A DNA stretch of 64,000 nucleotides from Hormiphora californensis (lineage: Eukaryota; Ctenophora; Tentaculata; Cydippida; Pleurobrachiidae): contig CM035353.1 of NCBI GenBank assembly GCA_020137815.1, forward strand, positions 4,021,210 through 4,085,209. Direction: 5' to 3'. Every line of letters starts with the position of its first letter. Position 1 is the first letter of the stretch. The notes beneath the pieces are model-generated. The model made no database searches. It had not been told where the DNA came from and saw nothing but the letters and a program-made list of their open reading frames with translations. The position numbers were made by a program, and so were the translations under genes. Below, in pieces: positions 63,341-64,000 of the stretch.

Positions 63341-64000
63341 ATGTTGGTCCCTATCGTATTGTTTTTCTGTTCAGCAGTAGCCGGTACCCCAACCTACTCC
63401 TACACAGACCAACTATCCTGGCCTGATCTTTGCCTCACAGGTACCTCCCAGTCTCCCATCAACATCAAGGACATCTCGTGTGTAGCTCGCTATGAATCTG
63501 AATTCCCTGATCTCCCAACCGTTCCTGTTGCTTACAACCCCGCCACTAAGAGCCACAATGTTCAGTTTGATATAACAGAGGATGTGGTTGTTAAAATGCC
63601 AGAGAGATGGGCAGTGGGCCACACCCGGGGTCTACAACTTCTTCAACTTCACTTCCACTGGGGGTCGGGAATTATGGATGGTAGTGAGCACAGTATCATG
63701 GGATACCAGTTGTCTGGGGAAGTTCATCTAGTTACCAAGAACCTAGATTACAATCCGGGTGATCCAGATTGTGAAGAGTTAGCCGTGTTTGGGGCCTTCC
63801 TGGTGGACGGTTCATATGATGATGTGGGGCCCAATAAATACAGGTGGAACCTAGCTAAAGGGTTGGAAACTACTGAAATAGATCTGTTTGATTTGTTTGA
63901 TGCTGATGAGGGGGTGTTGACGTATCATGGAAGTCTCACCACCCCACCCTGTACTGAGAGTGTGTTCTGGCAGCTCAAAGGTGTACCCGTTATTGTAAGT
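63341..64000 (+). CDS. secreted alpha-carbonic anhydrase, 5' part
   Basis: Hydrates CO2 to bicarbonate at a zinc site. 220 codons are open to the window edge. Signal peptide MLVPIVLFFCSAVAG, then SQSPINI. The zinc ligands are His104 and His106 in LQLHFHWGS and His129 in GEVHLVT; GSEH supplies the conserved Glu-His. YHGSLTTPPCTESVFW contains the gate Thr. The two Cys outside the core (CLTG and PPCTES) suit the extracellular disulfide of secreted isoforms. The last six bases GTAAGT could be a donor (exon ending 63994) or coding (VIVS, as in family members). On the opposite strand to HERC1 and probably within one of its introns. Confidence 0.92.
   Translation, partial: MLVPIVLFFCSAVAGTPTYSYTDQLSWPDLCLTGTSQSPINIKDISCVARYESEFPDLPTVPVAYNPATKSHNVQFDITEDVVVKMPERWAVGHTRGLQLLQLHFHWGSGIMDGSEHSIMGYQLSGEVHLVTKNLDYNPGDPDCEELAVFGAFLVDGSYDDVGPNKYRWNLAKGLETTEIDLFDLFDADEGVLTYHGSLTTPPCTESVFWQLKGVPVIVS

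Overview
The window is nuclear DNA of an invertebrate metazoan, probably a marine one. Evidence: two large conserved animal genes cut into many short GT-AG exons, introns full of microsatellites and minisatellites, several MITE families, and a Penelope-like retroelement carrying hammerhead ribozymes. I cannot name the species from sequence alone; a sponge or another early-branching or marine invertebrate is a guess.

Layout. (1) 83-26786, + strand: 3' half of a CKAP5/XMAP215/ch-TOG gene. It runs from TOG4 through TOG5, a 3.3 kb lineage-specific mega-exon with three coding repeat arrays, and the C-terminal helical region to the conserved DDLKKRLE motif. TOG1-3 lie upstream of the window. (2) The 8.9 kb intron inside TOG5 (4854-13742) holds an inverted-repeat Penelope-like insertion with a 17-bp target duplication, a G-run MITE, and a complete two-exon cytochrome P450 gene on the same strand. 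The P450 intron holds an 8-bp-TSD transposon with a mariner-like element nested in it. (3) 26787-30500: intergenic DNA with a non-LTR retrotransposon relic, an 11/33-bp satellite and MITE fragments. (4) 30501-63072, - strand: a HERC1 gene (giant HECT E3 ligase) from just after RLD1 through SPRY, UBA, WD40, RLD2 and HECT to its stop. CKAP5 and HERC1 converge. (5) An intronless SVOP/SV2-like MFS transporter sits in a WD40-region intron of HERC1, on the same strand. (6) 63341-64000, + strand: start of a secreted alpha-carbonic anhydrase. The first HERC1 exon in view begins with a splice acceptor and lacks RLD1, so this gene probably lies inside a HERC1 intron in antisense.

The most unusual observations are these. 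Several minisatellites are built from splice junctions of the host gene: 44 bp x 19, 43 bp x 7, and 47 bp x about 37, plus two small duplications. An 11-copy MITE family inserts repeatedly within 30 nt of exon borders. A twin-armed Penelope-like element carries a foldable hammerhead ribozyme in each arm. The CKAP5 mega-exon encodes 14 kemptide-like ERRAS motifs and nine GTPYPRG repeats. CArG-like/E-box and X-box palindromes recur in the HERC1 introns. Gene names rest on alignment from memory, so paralogue-level assignment is inference. Exon borders were placed by splice consensus plus reading phase and are good to a few bases; 21028-21260 is unresolved.
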